Assembly: GCF_029581355.1 (NCBI RefSeq)
Contig: NZ_CP120849.1
Coordinates: 1,272,501 to 1,336,500 of the forward strand
Source: Parabacteroides chongii
Lineage (GTDB): Bacteria > Bacteroidota > Bacteroidia > Bacteroidales > Tannerellaceae
Direction of reading: 5' to 3'
DNA: 64,000 nucleotides
Below the pieces are notes generated by a model that worked only from the letters and a program-made list of their open reading frames with translations, did no database searches and was not told the DNA's origin. Both the position numbers and the translations under genes were made by a program. The stretch's first letter is position 1, and the number at the start of each line of letters is the position of its first letter. This document shows, piece by piece, positions 35,002-44,056 of the stretch.

Positions 35002-35031
35002 CAAAGATACGGGTATTCTCCAACTTGTCAA
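35002..35031 (-). promoter_or_regulatory. Promoter of small RNA copy 4
   Basis: TTGACAA (35031-35025), 15 bp, TATCTTTG (35009-35002) on the minus strand. Confidence 0.75.
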
Positions 35032-35125
35032 TAGTTAAAATGCTAATTAGTGTTGTACAGCACATAAGAAAGGCTAACAAGATTCAAGATATTTATTATT
35101 AGATTTCGAAATGTTAAAATGAAGG

Positions 35126-35162
35126 CAAAAAGAGAGAGGCGCTGCATAAAGCAACGCCTCTC
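35126..35162 (-). terminator. Terminator of the fumarate reductase operon
   Basis: GAGAGGCG (35134-35141) pairs with CGCCTCTC (35155-35162), with an inner TGC/GCA pair, and an A-run on the left gives the minus-strand U-tract. It lies 24 bp past the frdB stop. Confidence 0.85.
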
Positions 35163-35185
35163 AAGCTATACATTATATATGTATA

Positions 35186-35941
35186 TTAGTCTTGTAATTT
35201 AGCAGCAATAAATTCGCGGTTCAGGCGAGCGATGTTGCTGACAGAGATATTCTTCGGACATTCCATTTCGCAAGCACGCGTGTTGGTACAGTTACCGAAG
35301 CCCAGTTCGTCCATCTTGGCAACCATTGCTTTTGCACGGCGAGTCGCTTCGACCTTACCCTGAGGTAACAGAGCCAGCTGGCTAACCTTTGCAGAAACGA
35401 ACAGCATAGCCGAACCGTTCTTACAAGCAGCAGCACAAGCACCACAACCGATACATGCAGCAGCATCCATAGCCATTTCAGCGTCTGCACGAGGGATAGC
35501 GATTGAGTTGGCATCAGGTACACCACCAGTGTTCACTGAAACGAAACCACCTGCCTGGATGATTTTATCGTAAGCATAACGGTCTACCATCAAGTCGCGG
35601 ATTACCGGGAAACCGGCAGAACGCCACGGTTCGATCGTGATTGTTTCGCCATCGTTAAAACGACGCATGTACAACTGGCAAGTAGTAGCACCTGTTGCCG
35701 GTCCGTGCGGATGTCCGTTTACATACAATGAACACATACCGCAGATACCTTCACGACAGTCGTGGTCGAATACGATCGGCTCTTTACCTTCACTGACCAA
35801 ACGTTCATTCAAAATGTCTAACATTTCCAGGAAAGAAACACTCTGATTGATTTTGTCTATTTGGTAAGTCTCAAATTGTCCTTTATCTTTCGGACTTTTC
35901 TGACGCCAAACTTTAAGTGTTACTTTTATATCTTTATCCAT
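35186..35941 (-). CDS. frdB: Fumarate reductase / succinate dehydrogenase iron-sulfur subunit
   Basis: Electron-transfer subunit of 251 aa on the cytoplasmic face of the membrane. The [2Fe-2S] ligands are in [20 protein letters not shown] plus a following TTC. The cluster-binding C-terminal domain has [17 protein letters not shown] and TRACEMECP. The subunit passes electrons between the membrane cytochrome b and the flavoprotein. In Bacteroidales this complex mainly works as a menaquinol:fumarate reductase in anaerobic respiration and succinate production. It is the last of three genes (C, A, B) on one minus-strand transcript, 27 bp after frdA, and is followed by a terminator. Confidence 0.96.
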   Translation of the reverse strand: MDKDIKVTLKVWRQKSPKDKGQFETYQIDKINQSVSFLEMLDILNERLVSEGKEPIVFDHDCREGICGMCSLYVNGHPHGPATGATTCQLYMRRFNDGETITIEPWRSAGFPVIRDLMVDRYAYDKIIQAGGFVSVNTGGVPDANSIAIPRADAEMAMDAAACIGCGACAAACKNGSAMLFVSAKVSQLALLPQGKVEATRRAKAMVAKMDELGFGNCTNTRACEMECPKNISVSNIARLNREFIAAKLQD

Positions 35942-35968
35942 GATTCTAATTTTTGTGATTGATGATTA

Positions 35969-37912
35969 TTACTTCTTGTAGTTACGTGTTTGAGGAACAA
36001 CGAACTGATAGTTCAAATCTTCCTTCAGCATAACCGGGTCTTTGTCTTCACCCTGGTATTCCCAACAAGATACGTACATGAACTTATCGTCATGACGCAG
36101 GGCTTCGCCTTCCTCGGTCTGATGCTCTGTACGGAAGTGTCCTCCACAAGATTCGGCACGATCCAACGCATCGTGTGCCATCAATGTACCAATCTCAATA
36201 AAGTCAGCCAAACGCAATGCTTTATCCAACTCTACGTTCAGATTATCGGCTTCTCCCGGGATATATACATTACTCCAAAACTCTTTCTTCAGGTCTTTCA
36301 ACATCTGGATCGCTTCCTGCAAACCTTTTGCATCACGTGCCATACCTACGTGTTCCCACATAATATGACCCAATTTCTTATGGATAGAATCTACCGACTC
36401 TTTACCCTTTATACTCATCAATTTCTTGATACGGTCTTTGATTCCCTTTTCAGCTTCTGCAAACTCAGGCAGGTCGGTGCTGAAACGCGGAACCTGGATC
36501 TGATCTGACAGATAGTTTTGGATTGTATAAGGCAATACAAAGTAGCCATCGGCCAATCCCTGCATCAACGCAGAAGCACCCAGACGGTTAGCTCCGTGGT
36601 CAGAGAAGTTAGCTTCACCGATAGCGAACAGACCCGGAATAGAAGTCATCAATTCATAGTCAACCCACAGACCACCCATCGAGTAGTGCAATGCAGGATA
36701 AATCATCATCGGAGTTTCATATGGATCGTCGTTGGTAATTTCTTCGTACATGTCGAACAAGTTACCATATTTAGCTTTCACAACATCCTTACCCAGACGG
36801 TTGATAGCGTCGGAGAAATCAAGGAATACGGCCAAACCTGTGTTGTTCACACCGAAACCGGCGTCACAACGTTCTTTAGCAGCACGTGAAGCCACGTCAC
36901 GCGGAACCAGGTTACCGAATGCCGGATAACGGCGTTCCAGATAGTAGTCGCGGTCTGCTTCAGGAATATCTTTACCTTTCTTAGTTCCGGCCTGTAATGC
37001 TTTTGCATCTTCCAGTTTCTTCGGAACCCATATACGACCGTCGTTACGCAATGATTCAGACATCAAAGTCAACTTAGACTGATAGTCACCTTTCACCGGT
37101 ACACAAGTTGGGTGGATCTGCACCATACAAGGGTTAGCGAAATAAGCACCTTTCTTGTAGCACTGCCATGCAGCAGAACCGTTGGAAGCCATTGCGTTGG
37201 TAGACAGGAAGAATGTATTTACATAACCACCTGTTGCAACCACTACGGCGTGAGCAGAGAAACGTTCGATCTTACCGGTGATCAGGTTACGGGCAATGAT
37301 ACCGCGAGCACGGCCATCCACCTTAACAACGTCCAGCATTTCGTGACGAGTGTACATCTTTACTTTGTTCAAACCGATCATACGGCTCAAAGCAGAGTAA
37401 GCACCCAATAACAACTGCTGTCCGGTCTGACCGCGGGCATAGAACGTACGGGATACCTGAGCACCACCGAATGAACGGTTATCCAGCAGACCACCGTATT
37501 CGCGAGCGAAAGGAACACCCTGTGCCACGCACTGGTCGATAATAGAATTTGACACTTCAGCCAGACGATAAACGTTTGCTTCGCGGGCACGGTAGTCACC
37601 ACCTTTAATTGTATCGTAGAACAGACGGTAAACCGAGTCACCATCATTCTGATAATTCTTTGCAGCATTGATACCACCCTGTGCAGCGATAGAGTGTGCA
37701 CGACGGGGAGAATCCTGGATACAGAAATTCAATACATTGAATCCCATTTCAGCCAGAGAGGCAGCAGCAGAAGCACCGGCCAGACCAGTACCAACTACAA
37801 TTACGTCCAGGCGACGTTTGTTTGCGGGATTCACCAGTTTCTGATGATCTTTATAATTTTTCCACTTCTCAGCCAACGGGCCCTGAGGGATTTTAGAATC
37901 TATCTGAGTCAT
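35969..37912 (-). CDS. frdA: Fumarate reductase / succinate dehydrogenase flavoprotein subunit
   Basis: Catalytic subunit of 647 aa. The FAD-binding N-terminus has [20 protein letters not shown] (about 35-54). The covalent-FAD histidine region is [20 protein letters not shown]. The active-site blocks include [20 protein letters not shown] and the late [20 protein letters not shown]. This is the Bacteroidetes/epsilonproteobacterial-type (B-type, diheme) enzyme, consistent with the single cytochrome subunit upstream. It lies between frdC (31 bp upstream) and frdB (27 bp downstream) and appears intact. Confidence 0.97.
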   Translation of the reverse strand: MTQIDSKIPQGPLAEKWKNYKDHQKLVNPANKRRLDVIVVGTGLAGASAAASLAEMGFNVLNFCIQDSPRRAHSIAAQGGINAAKNYQNDGDSVYRLFYDTIKGGDYRAREANVYRLAEVSNSIIDQCVAQGVPFAREYGGLLDNRSFGGAQVSRTFYARGQTGQQLLLGAYSALSRMIGLNKVKMYTRHEMLDVVKVDGRARGIIARNLITGKIERFSAHAVVVATGGYVNTFFLSTNAMASNGSAAWQCYKKGAYFANPCMVQIHPTCVPVKGDYQSKLTLMSESLRNDGRIWVPKKLEDAKALQAGTKKGKDIPEADRDYYLERRYPAFGNLVPRDVASRAAKERCDAGFGVNNTGLAVFLDFSDAINRLGKDVVKAKYGNLFDMYEEITNDDPYETPMMIYPALHYSMGGLWVDYELMTSIPGLFAIGEANFSDHGANRLGASALMQGLADGYFVLPYTIQNYLSDQIQVPRFSTDLPEFAEAEKGIKDRIKKLMSIKGKESVDSIHKKLGHIMWEHVGMARDAKGLQEAIQMLKDLKKEFWSNVYIPGEADNLNVELDKALRLADFIEIGTLMAHDALDRAESCGGHFRTEHQTEEGEALRHDDKFMYVSCWEYQGEDKDPVMLKEDLNYQFVVPQTRNYKK

Positions 37913-37943
37913 AATGATTTATTTTCAATTGTTACACCTTAAA

Positions 37944-38669
37944 TTAATGTCCTGCACAAACAGCTACATAATCACCGCCTACACCATTCAGGTAGAATAC
38001 GATAGTAATAATAGCAAAGATCACGCAAATAGCAGTTGCTACGATCTTTGAAATGCAGATCCAACGGTTCATCCAGATTGTGTTGTTCCAACCGATTGTC
38101 TGGATAGCGCTCCAGAATCCGTGAGTCAGGTGGAACCACAAAGCTACATACCATACCAGGTAAAGAACTGTGTTCAGGATATTATCCTGGAAGTAGTAGT
38201 TGATAAACGCTGCACCGTCCTGAGGAGATACGGTAGTCGTTCCATCGCAAAGAGTTACTGTGTGATTGCCCAGAAGTTCAGCGAACATCATCTTATACCA
38301 GAACTGGCTGAAGTGCAACACCAGGAACAGGACAATAATAATACCCAGTACCAGCATGTTCTGAGATGCCCATTCTACCCCTTTCGGACGAGCGTTGATT
38401 GCATAACGGTCGTTACCGCGAGCCTTACGGTTCTGGAGTGTAAGAAGAACTGCATACACAAAGTGAATCACAACGCCTGCTGCCAACACCAATGTTGCTG
38501 CAACGGCATACCAATTAGCTCCCAACAATGAGCAAATCATGTTATAGGCTTCTCCCGAGAAAGCAGCCGCCACATTCATTGACAAGTGGAACAATAAGAA
38601 CAAAACAAGAAAAAGCCCTGTAATACTCATTATCAGCTTTTTCCCGATAGAAGAATTAAGTAACCACAT
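37944..38669 (-). CDS. frdC: Fumarate reductase / succinate dehydrogenase cytochrome b subunit
   Basis: Membrane anchor of 241 aa with about five hydrophobic segments (near residues 14-35, 53-75, 105-125, 165-190 and 210-232). Histidines suited to heme ligation lie in LFHLSMN, VIHFVYAV, VLHFSQFWYK and LWFHLTHGFW. This is the single-chain diheme cytochrome b558 type, which exchanges electrons with menaquinone. It is the first gene of the frdCAB operon; the -7 box TACCTTTG at 38734-38741 lies about 65 bp upstream. Confidence 0.94.
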   Translation of the reverse strand: MWLLNSSIGKKLIMSITGLFLVLFLLFHLSMNVAAAFSGEAYNMICSLLGANWYAVAATLVLAAGVVIHFVYAVLLTLQNRKARGNDRYAINARPKGVEWASQNMLVLGIIIVLFLVLHFSQFWYKMMFAELLGNHTVTLCDGTTTVSPQDGAAFINYYFQDNILNTVLYLVWYVALWFHLTHGFWSAIQTIGWNNTIWMNRWICISKIVATAICVIFAIITIVFYLNGVGGDYVAVCAGH

Positions 38670-38733
38670 AAGATAATAATTTAAGTTATTTAATTGTTTT
38701 TAAAGATTCGTTTCAACTAGCTTAATTGTCACG

Positions 38734-38741
38734 CAAAGGTA
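38734..38741 (-). promoter_or_regulatory. -7 promoter box (TACCTTTG) of the frd operon
   Basis: TACCTTTG on the minus strand, 65 bp upstream of frdC. It matches TAnnTTTG exactly. Confidence 0.65.
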
Positions 38742-38907
38742 TGCTAAATACACGTATCACGCAAACGATTAAAGAAATATTTCGCCAATTCAAGCCATAC
38801 ATATCGGGAGTAGTAAAACACGGCATTTAATCAAGACAGAATTTAACTAAAATGTAATCTGTGCGCACCTGCTTTTTCATATCTTCGTAAAATAATTAGA
38901 AGATTGC

Positions 38908-40305
38908 ATGTTACAACGTAAAACACTAAGCATCTTATTGATAATGCTTATAACATCAGCTGTTCACGCCCTGCAGAAAGACAGTTTGATATTCATAAAT
39001 TCGGAGAATGAGTTTGAAACCGCTTACAACAAAATATCAGAGAATAAAGTATACCGAATGCTGTGCGTCCCGGTACCTCTTTTCGCCATATCGGCCATCA
39101 CTTATGACCAGGGAGATAAGTTCCGGACACTGCGTAACACACATGTTCCCAATTTCCATTACAGATATGACGACTTCCTGCAATATGCCCCGCTGGCAGC
39201 CGTAATCGGGTTGAAACTGGGAGGTGTGGAAAGTCGCAGCTCATGGCCTCGCCTGCTTGTGTCGGATATATTAGCCGCCGGTATCATGGCAACGGCTGTC
39301 AACAGCATGAAATACACGATCAAACGGGAACGGCCGGACGGCTCGAAAAACAACTCATTTCCTTCGGGACATACGGCCACCGCTTTCATGGCGGCTACGA
39401 TCATGCACCGGGAGTATGGGCTGACACGCAGTCCTTTATATAGTATAGGCGGATACACGGTCGCGACTGCCACCGCTTTCAGCCGTCAACTGAACAACCG
39501 GCATTGGTTGAGTGATGTACTGGCAGGAGCAGGTATCGGTGTCCTGTCCGCCGAACTGGGCTATTTCCTTGCCGACCTTATTTTCAAGGATAAGGGGCTG
39601 AACCTCCCGAATAAGCTACGGGAATCTGCCCCCAAAGGAGGGAGACCGTCTTTTCTTGAGTTCTCCGTCGGATACAGCATCATTAACGGGAGCATCGAGA
39701 TCGGCAAGAACATACGGTTGAGTTCGCCGGGAGCAACCAATATGAGTGTGAAAGGCGGTTATTTCTTCAATCCCTATTTCGGTGTGGGAGGTGAAATTAC
39801 GGCACTGGCAAGCCCGATGGCTTTTGACATGTCGTTATACACCGGAACAACCCCTTCAGCCAAATATGATATTGCACGTGTCCATGCAGACCCTACCGGT
39901 ATCTTTTCTTTCACGACAGGACCTTACTTTTCCTTACCGGTAGCCGGCAAACTGCTTTTGGGAACAAAGTTTCAGGCAGGCTATTCCCATCTGGTGAAAA
40001 ATGAAGTGGAAATGGATTTCGTTGAAAAAAAGGCTCCCTACACAACCCTCAACAATGTAGTATTCATGAAAGGCGGAAATAGCAGTAACTATATCCTGCG
40101 TACCGGCCTTTCAGCTATCGGAATCGTGAATCGCAACCTCGGGATCCGTATGTTCGTGGATTACGATTATACTTTTCTGAAAGCTCCCTACCAGTTATTG
40201 ACCAGCCTCGCCGACGAAAAGCCGATCTATGGCGAATCCCATTTAAGTAAACACAAAATGCACTATTTCACGATCGGGGCAACAGTGACTGCCTTGTTCT
40301 GGTAA
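38908..40305 (+). CDS. PAP2-family phosphatase with C-terminal outer-membrane-type domain
   Basis: 465 aa with a signal peptide (about 1-22). The phosphatidic-acid phosphatase type 2 triad is complete: KYTIKRERP (Lys135-Pro143), PSGH (152-155) and SRQLNNRHWLSD (Ser192, Arg193, His199, Asp203). Such enzymes remove phosphate from lipid phosphates such as undecaprenyl pyrophosphate or lipid A. Hydrophobic helices surround the triad. From about residue 240 the sequence turns into alternating beta strands (RPSFLEFSVGYSIINGSIEI, ... HYFTIGATVTALFW), ending in an aromatic residue, which suggests an 8-strand-type barrel fused to the phosphatase. That combination recurs in Bacteroidetes; the role of the barrel is unknown. 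Confidence 0.88.
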   Translation: MLQRKTLSILLIMLITSAVHALQKDSLIFINSENEFETAYNKISENKVYRMLCVPVPLFAISAITYDQGDKFRTLRNTHVPNFHYRYDDFLQYAPLAAVIGLKLGGVESRSSWPRLLVSDILAAGIMATAVNSMKYTIKRERPDGSKNNSFPSGHTATAFMAATIMHREYGLTRSPLYSIGGYTVATATAFSRQLNNRHWLSDVLAGAGIGVLSAELGYFLADLIFKDKGLNLPNKLRESAPKGGRPSFLEFSVGYSIINGSIEIGKNIRLSSPGATNMSVKGGYFFNPYFGVGGEITALASPMAFDMSLYTGTTPSAKYDIARVHADPTGIFSFTTGPYFSLPVAGKLLLGTKFQAGYSHLVKNEVEMDFVEKKAPYTTLNNVVFMKGGNSSNYILRTGLSAIGIVNRNLGIRMFVDYDYTFLKAPYQLLTSLADEKPIYGESHLSKHKMHYFTIGATVTALFW

Positions 40306-40446
40306 TTCATCCCAAAGTAACATTATTAAGGAATAAAAAGATGAAATACTAATAAATACGAAATTACATAAAGTTTTACGACTTATTCGTATTTTATGTT
40401 ACGAACATTTCGTATGTTTGCTTTATCAATATAAAAAGTGAATGCC

Positions 40447-42084
40447 ATGAAAGCAAATGTATTAATGAAATGTACCCTGTTTTTAGTATTAGCAGGTTTA
40501 CTCCAATCAGTCAGAGCCCAGCTACCCGCCGCCGAATATCAGCCGGGAACAGCCATCCTGACAGGGGATATAAAGAATTTCAATCCCGATCAGAACCTGG
40601 ACATCCGCTGCGCTGCTCCCAACCTGATAATGATGCGGACAGATCCTATTTTCATACAGCCGGACAGTTCCGGTCATTTCCGTCAGTCCGTCGTACTAAA
40701 ATACACGACTCAGGTAAGGGTTAAAATAGGAAAAGACTATCTGTACCTGCTGATGTCGCCCGATAATCAGGAATATCACCTTTCTATCGAAGCAAACGAA
40801 AAAGGGTCAAAAATGCCTATCCATATTTCCGGACCATACGCAGAGATCAACAATAGTTTCAATTTCAAACTGAAACGCCTGGCAGTAAACATGTTCGTTC
40901 CAACCACCTGCGACCTCACTCCCGACCAATACAAAGGGAAATGCCTGCAAGACCTGAATAAAATAAACACAGAAAACAACAGCCTTCCGGATATATGCCC
41001 GGAGGCTAAAAAGCTGATGGAACTGACCAATGCCTTCGAGTGTCTCGATAATTTATGCAGCTGCAAATATGCAATTATTTATTCCCGCATGCAAAAAGAC
41101 AGTCTGCAACGTATGGAAGCATTCGGATTATACAAAGACTTCCGCTTACCCGACAATTATTTCGACTTTTTGAAAGAGATACCTTTGAATGAGCCGGATG
41201 CCTTGTTATGCTATAACTTCAGTTCGGCTATTCCTTTCCCAGGTTATTACGACACATATGTAGATGAAGATGAGTATAATAAATACATACTGGCAAATGC
41301 TCCGATGAGCCAGGAAGAAAAAGAGATGATCAAAGACTTTCTCGCTAAAAAATATACTACTGACAATTACCCTAAAGTAAACGAAGTAATGGCTATCAGC
41401 ATGAAATACCAGTATATTTACCAAAAGAAACGGGAAAAGGACCTGGCAGAACTAAAAAAACAGCTCCCATTATTGACCGGAGAGGAACATCCGATGATCA
41501 TGGAACTCGCCGACATCCGGTTTGCCCGTTTCCTCTTCATGGATTTCAAACCGTTAACCCCTGAATATGAAGCATATTACAAACAGTCTCTCACCAACCC
41601 ACTATGTATCGCCTTACTGAACGATGCCAACGATAGCATGAAACCCAAAAAGAAAACCCAGCCCAAAGCCGGCTTCATCTTACGTGAAAATCCCGATTGC
41701 GCAGCCGATCAGGTGTTGAATGCCATCATCGAAAAGAATAAAGGGAAAATACAACTAATCGATATGTGGGCTACCTGGTGTGGCGGCTGCCGACAAACGA
41801 TCAAAGAGTACGAACCTTTGAAGAAAGATTTTCCAAACGTCGCATTCGTCTATCTGACCAACGAGACTTCACCACTTGAATTATGGAAAACGCTGATCCC
41901 CGACATTGCAGGCGAACATTACCGGCTGGGTGCCGAACAATGGGGCTATTTGTGGAATCGCTTCAAACTGCAAGGTGTTCCTTATTATCTGATCATCGAT
42001 GAAAAAGGAGAGATCAAAGACCAATTCATCTACACGAACAAGAAAGAGGCTCAAAAGAAATTAAGCGAATTAGTCAACCGTTAA
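40447..42084 (+). CDS. Thioredoxin-like (TlpA-type) exported protein
   Basis: 545 aa from the ATG at 40447, which gives a signal peptide (MKCTLFLVLAGLLQSVRAQ at its second half). A GTG three codons earlier is less likely. An N-terminal DUF4369-like or beta domain (about 30-130) and a helical middle part precede a C-terminal thioredoxin fold (about 420-545). The redox motif is WCGGC (Cys445 and Cys448), with the cis-proline region GVPYYLIIDEKGEI near 510. The CGGC centre is unusual compared with the common CxPC. It is likely a periplasmic thiol-disulfide reductase. It stands alone, with the PNPOx-like gene next in line. Confidence 0.85.
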   Translation: MKANVLMKCTLFLVLAGLLQSVRAQLPAAEYQPGTAILTGDIKNFNPDQNLDIRCAAPNLIMMRTDPIFIQPDSSGHFRQSVVLKYTTQVRVKIGKDYLYLLMSPDNQEYHLSIEANEKGSKMPIHISGPYAEINNSFNFKLKRLAVNMFVPTTCDLTPDQYKGKCLQDLNKINTENNSLPDICPEAKKLMELTNAFECLDNLCSCKYAIIYSRMQKDSLQRMEAFGLYKDFRLPDNYFDFLKEIPLNEPDALLCYNFSSAIPFPGYYDTYVDEDEYNKYILANAPMSQEEKEMIKDFLAKKYTTDNYPKVNEVMAISMKYQYIYQKKREKDLAELKKQLPLLTGEEHPMIMELADIRFARFLFMDFKPLTPEYEAYYKQSLTNPLCIALLNDANDSMKPKKKTQPKAGFILRENPDCAADQVLNAIIEKNKGKIQLIDMWATWCGGCRQTIKEYEPLKKDFPNVAFVYLTNETSPLELWKTLIPDIAGEHYRLGAEQWGYLWNRFKLQGVPYYLIIDEKGEIKDQFIYTNKKEAQKKLSELVNR

Positions 42085-42109
42085 GCCAGTAGAATTGAAC
42101 TTTTTTAGC

Positions 42110-42117
42110 TATGTTTG
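42110..42117 (+). promoter_or_regulatory. -7 promoter box (TATGTTTG)
   Basis: TATGTTTG lies 22 bp before the start codon at 42140, with a TTGAAC hexamer about 8 bp further upstream. Confidence 0.6.
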
Positions 42118-42139
42118 CAAAAGTATAATTAAAAAAGTA

Positions 42140-42622
42140 ATGAAAACACTGGTACACACAGAGAAAGAACATATCGAGGAGATCATCCGTAGCTGTGATG
42201 TCTGCTATGTCGGACTGGCAGATACGGATGGTACCCCTTACGTCATTCCTATGAACTTTGGCTATCAGAATGGTGTTATTTATTTACATTCAGCGCAGGA
42301 AGGCAGAAGTATCTCTATCCTGGAACGGAATCCGAAGGTGTGCGTCACCTTCAGCACCGACCACGACCTGGTATTCCAGCATCCCGAAGTTGCCTGCAGT
42401 TACCGCATGCGCTCCAAAAGTGTCATAGGCTGGGGGAAAGTACGGTTCGAAGAGGATTTTGACAAGAAAACAGAAGCGTTGAATATCATTATGAAGCAAT
42501 ACTCGGACAAAGAATTCCGTTATTCAGATCCGGCAGTAAAGAATGTAAAAATATGGCTGGTTGACCTCGATGAAGTAACATGTAAAGAGTTCGGGGCTCC
42601 ACACGATAAATACAAAGCATAA
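42140..42622 (+). CDS. Pyridoxamine 5'-phosphate oxidase-like flavin-binding protein
   Basis: Cytoplasmic split-barrel protein of 160 aa from the ATG at 42140, set just after a -7 box. VCYVGLADTDGTPYVIPMNF (about 22-41), NGVIYLHSAQEGRSISILER and VCVTFSTDHDLVF match the nitroimidazole-resistance (NimA-like) / PNPOx-like family, which bind FMN or F420-type cofactors. NimA-type proteins reduce 5-nitroimidazoles, but most family members have unknown substrates, and resistance should not be assumed. The small lipoprotein gene follows 13 bp later. Confidence 0.87.
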   Translation: MKTLVHTEKEHIEEIIRSCDVCYVGLADTDGTPYVIPMNFGYQNGVIYLHSAQEGRSISILERNPKVCVTFSTDHDLVFQHPEVACSYRMRSKSVIGWGKVRFEEDFDKKTEALNIIMKQYSDKEFRYSDPAVKNVKIWLVDLDEVTCKEFGAPHDKYKA

Positions 42623-42635
42623 CAAAATAGAATTT

Positions 42636-43073
42636 ATGAAGAATCTGTTAGCAATATTTTTAATGGTATTCCTGTTCGCTTCTTGTGAAGGCCCCGCAGG
42701 AAAAGACGGAGAAGGCATTTGGTGGCATGTGAGCGATCCAATAAAAGTGAACAGCAGTCAATGGGAATTAGGAGAGAATGCGGAAGGCGTTCCCTTTTAC
42801 TTCTATGAATATAATATTAATAACCTGGATAAAGATGTCTATGACGGAGGAAAAGTTCAGGTTAGAATGTTCCTGGACTTTGATACCAATATAGAAGCCC
42901 TTACTCCTTTGGAACATACGGAACAACGACAGGATAAAGACGGCAACCAGTATAATGAAATATATGGTTACGAATATTACCCCGGAGGTATTATGATTAC
43001 GGTTAAATTCGGAGATTTCATTGTCGACCAACGTCCGCCGACGCAGTATTTCCAAGTTGTTTTAAACTATTAA
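42636..43073 (+). CDS. Small lipoprotein of unknown function
   Basis: 145 aa with a clear lipoprotein signal MKNLLAIFLMVFLFASC (Cys17), followed by EGPAGKDGEGIWW, a short collagen-like G-x-x run often seen at the N-terminus of Bacteroidetes lipoproteins. The rest is beta-rich and acidic (GGKVQVRMFLDFDT, YEYYPGGIMITVKFGDFIVD), suggesting an immunoglobulin-like or lipocalin-like fold. No family is recognised. It is only 13 bp after the PNPOx-like gene, so they are probably co-transcribed; a functional link is not evident. Confidence 0.75.
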   Translation: MKNLLAIFLMVFLFASCEGPAGKDGEGIWWHVSDPIKVNSSQWELGENAEGVPFYFYEYNINNLDKDVYDGGKVQVRMFLDFDTNIEALTPLEHTEQRQDKDGNQYNEIYGYEYYPGGIMITVKFGDFIVDQRPPTQYFQVVLNY

Positions 43074-43101
43074 AAAGTACGCATATATCAGATATTTAAT
43101 G

Positions 43102-43109
43102 TACTTTTG
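43102..43109 (+). promoter_or_regulatory. -7 promoter box (TACTTTTG) of cysE
   Basis: TACTTTTG lies 23 bp before the cysE start codon at 43133 and matches TAnnTTTG. Confidence 0.65.
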
Positions 43110-43132
43110 CCCAAAATAAGACTTTCAAAATA

Positions 43133-44032
43133 ATGGGATTGCAAAAGCATAGCAAGGTACTGAATGAAACAGTAGAGAAGCTTTCGGACGAGAGCTCATA
43201 CAAACAACTGTTCCATGCATACCGTGACGAAGAGGCATTACCTTCGGGAGAAGTACTGAAGGACATCATAGACCTGTGCCGCGCAATCCTGTTTCCGGGT
43301 TACTACGGGAATGCGCGGATCAGCAAACAAACGATCCGCTTCCATACCGGAGTGAACGTAGAAACCCTGCATACCTTACTCTGCCGGCAAATCTATGCCG
43401 GACTTTGCCTGGCCGATACCAGCTGTACTTCCTGCCCGGAAGAAAAAATACAAGCCCGCGCAGAAGCACTTACCGAAGCATTCATCGCAACCCTCCCGGA
43501 GATGCGAAGCCTGCTCGCAACCGATGCCGAAGCCGCCTACAACGGCGACCCCGCCGCACAAAACATCAGTGAAGTGATATTCTGCTATCCCGGGTTCCGT
43601 GCCATCTGCAACTACCGTATCGCACACCAGCTCTATAAGCTCCATGTCCCTTTCATCCCCCGTATGATCACCGAAATGGCTCATTCCGAGACAGGTATCG
43701 ACATCCATCCGGGAGCTGAGATCGGGCACTATTTCTCTATCGACCACGGAACAGGAACCGTGATAGGCGAAACCAGTATCATCGGGAACCGCGTACGTAT
43801 CTTCCAGGGCGTCAGCCTTGCCGGAGAGAAATTGCCGCCTGACGAAAACGGGAATGCTATCCGCGGTGTAGCCCGACATCCGATTCTGGAAGACGACGTA
43901 ACCGTCTATTCCAATGCCACTTTGCTGGGCAGGATACGGATCGGCAAAGGAGCAACGGTCTGTGGTAACGTATGGATCACCGGAGATATTCCTTCCGGTG
44001 CTGTCATAACACAAAATAAAGTAACTAAATAA
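43133..44032 (+). CDS. cysE: Serine O-acetyltransferase
   Basis: 299 aa. Transfers acetyl from acetyl-CoA to serine, the first step of cysteine synthesis. The helical N-terminal domain (about 1-160) is followed by a left-handed beta-helix of hexapeptide repeats: GIDIHPGAEIGHYFSIDHGT, TVIGETSIIGNRVRIFQGVS, EDDVTVYSNATLLGRIRIGK, ending AVITQNKVTK. The catalytic His/Asp are in SIDHGTG and the ETGIDIHPG stretch. The longer N-terminal region fits the EpsC/SAT-like form common in Bacteroidetes. It has its own -7 box and is followed 24 bp later by the methyltransferase gene. Confidence 0.93.
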   Translation: MGLQKHSKVLNETVEKLSDESSYKQLFHAYRDEEALPSGEVLKDIIDLCRAILFPGYYGNARISKQTIRFHTGVNVETLHTLLCRQIYAGLCLADTSCTSCPEEKIQARAEALTEAFIATLPEMRSLLATDAEAAYNGDPAAQNISEVIFCYPGFRAICNYRIAHQLYKLHVPFIPRMITEMAHSETGIDIHPGAEIGHYFSIDHGTGTVIGETSIIGNRVRIFQGVSLAGEKLPPDENGNAIRGVARHPILEDDVTVYSNATLLGRIRIGKGATVCGNVWITGDIPSGAVITQNKVTK

Positions 44033-44056
44033 TATCTTTTCTTACAACGCACACAA

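Noticed and set aside
42140..42622. Calling the PNPOx-like gene a nitroimidazole-resistance gene
   Set aside because: The family is broad and no specific NimA residues could be confirmed by eye.
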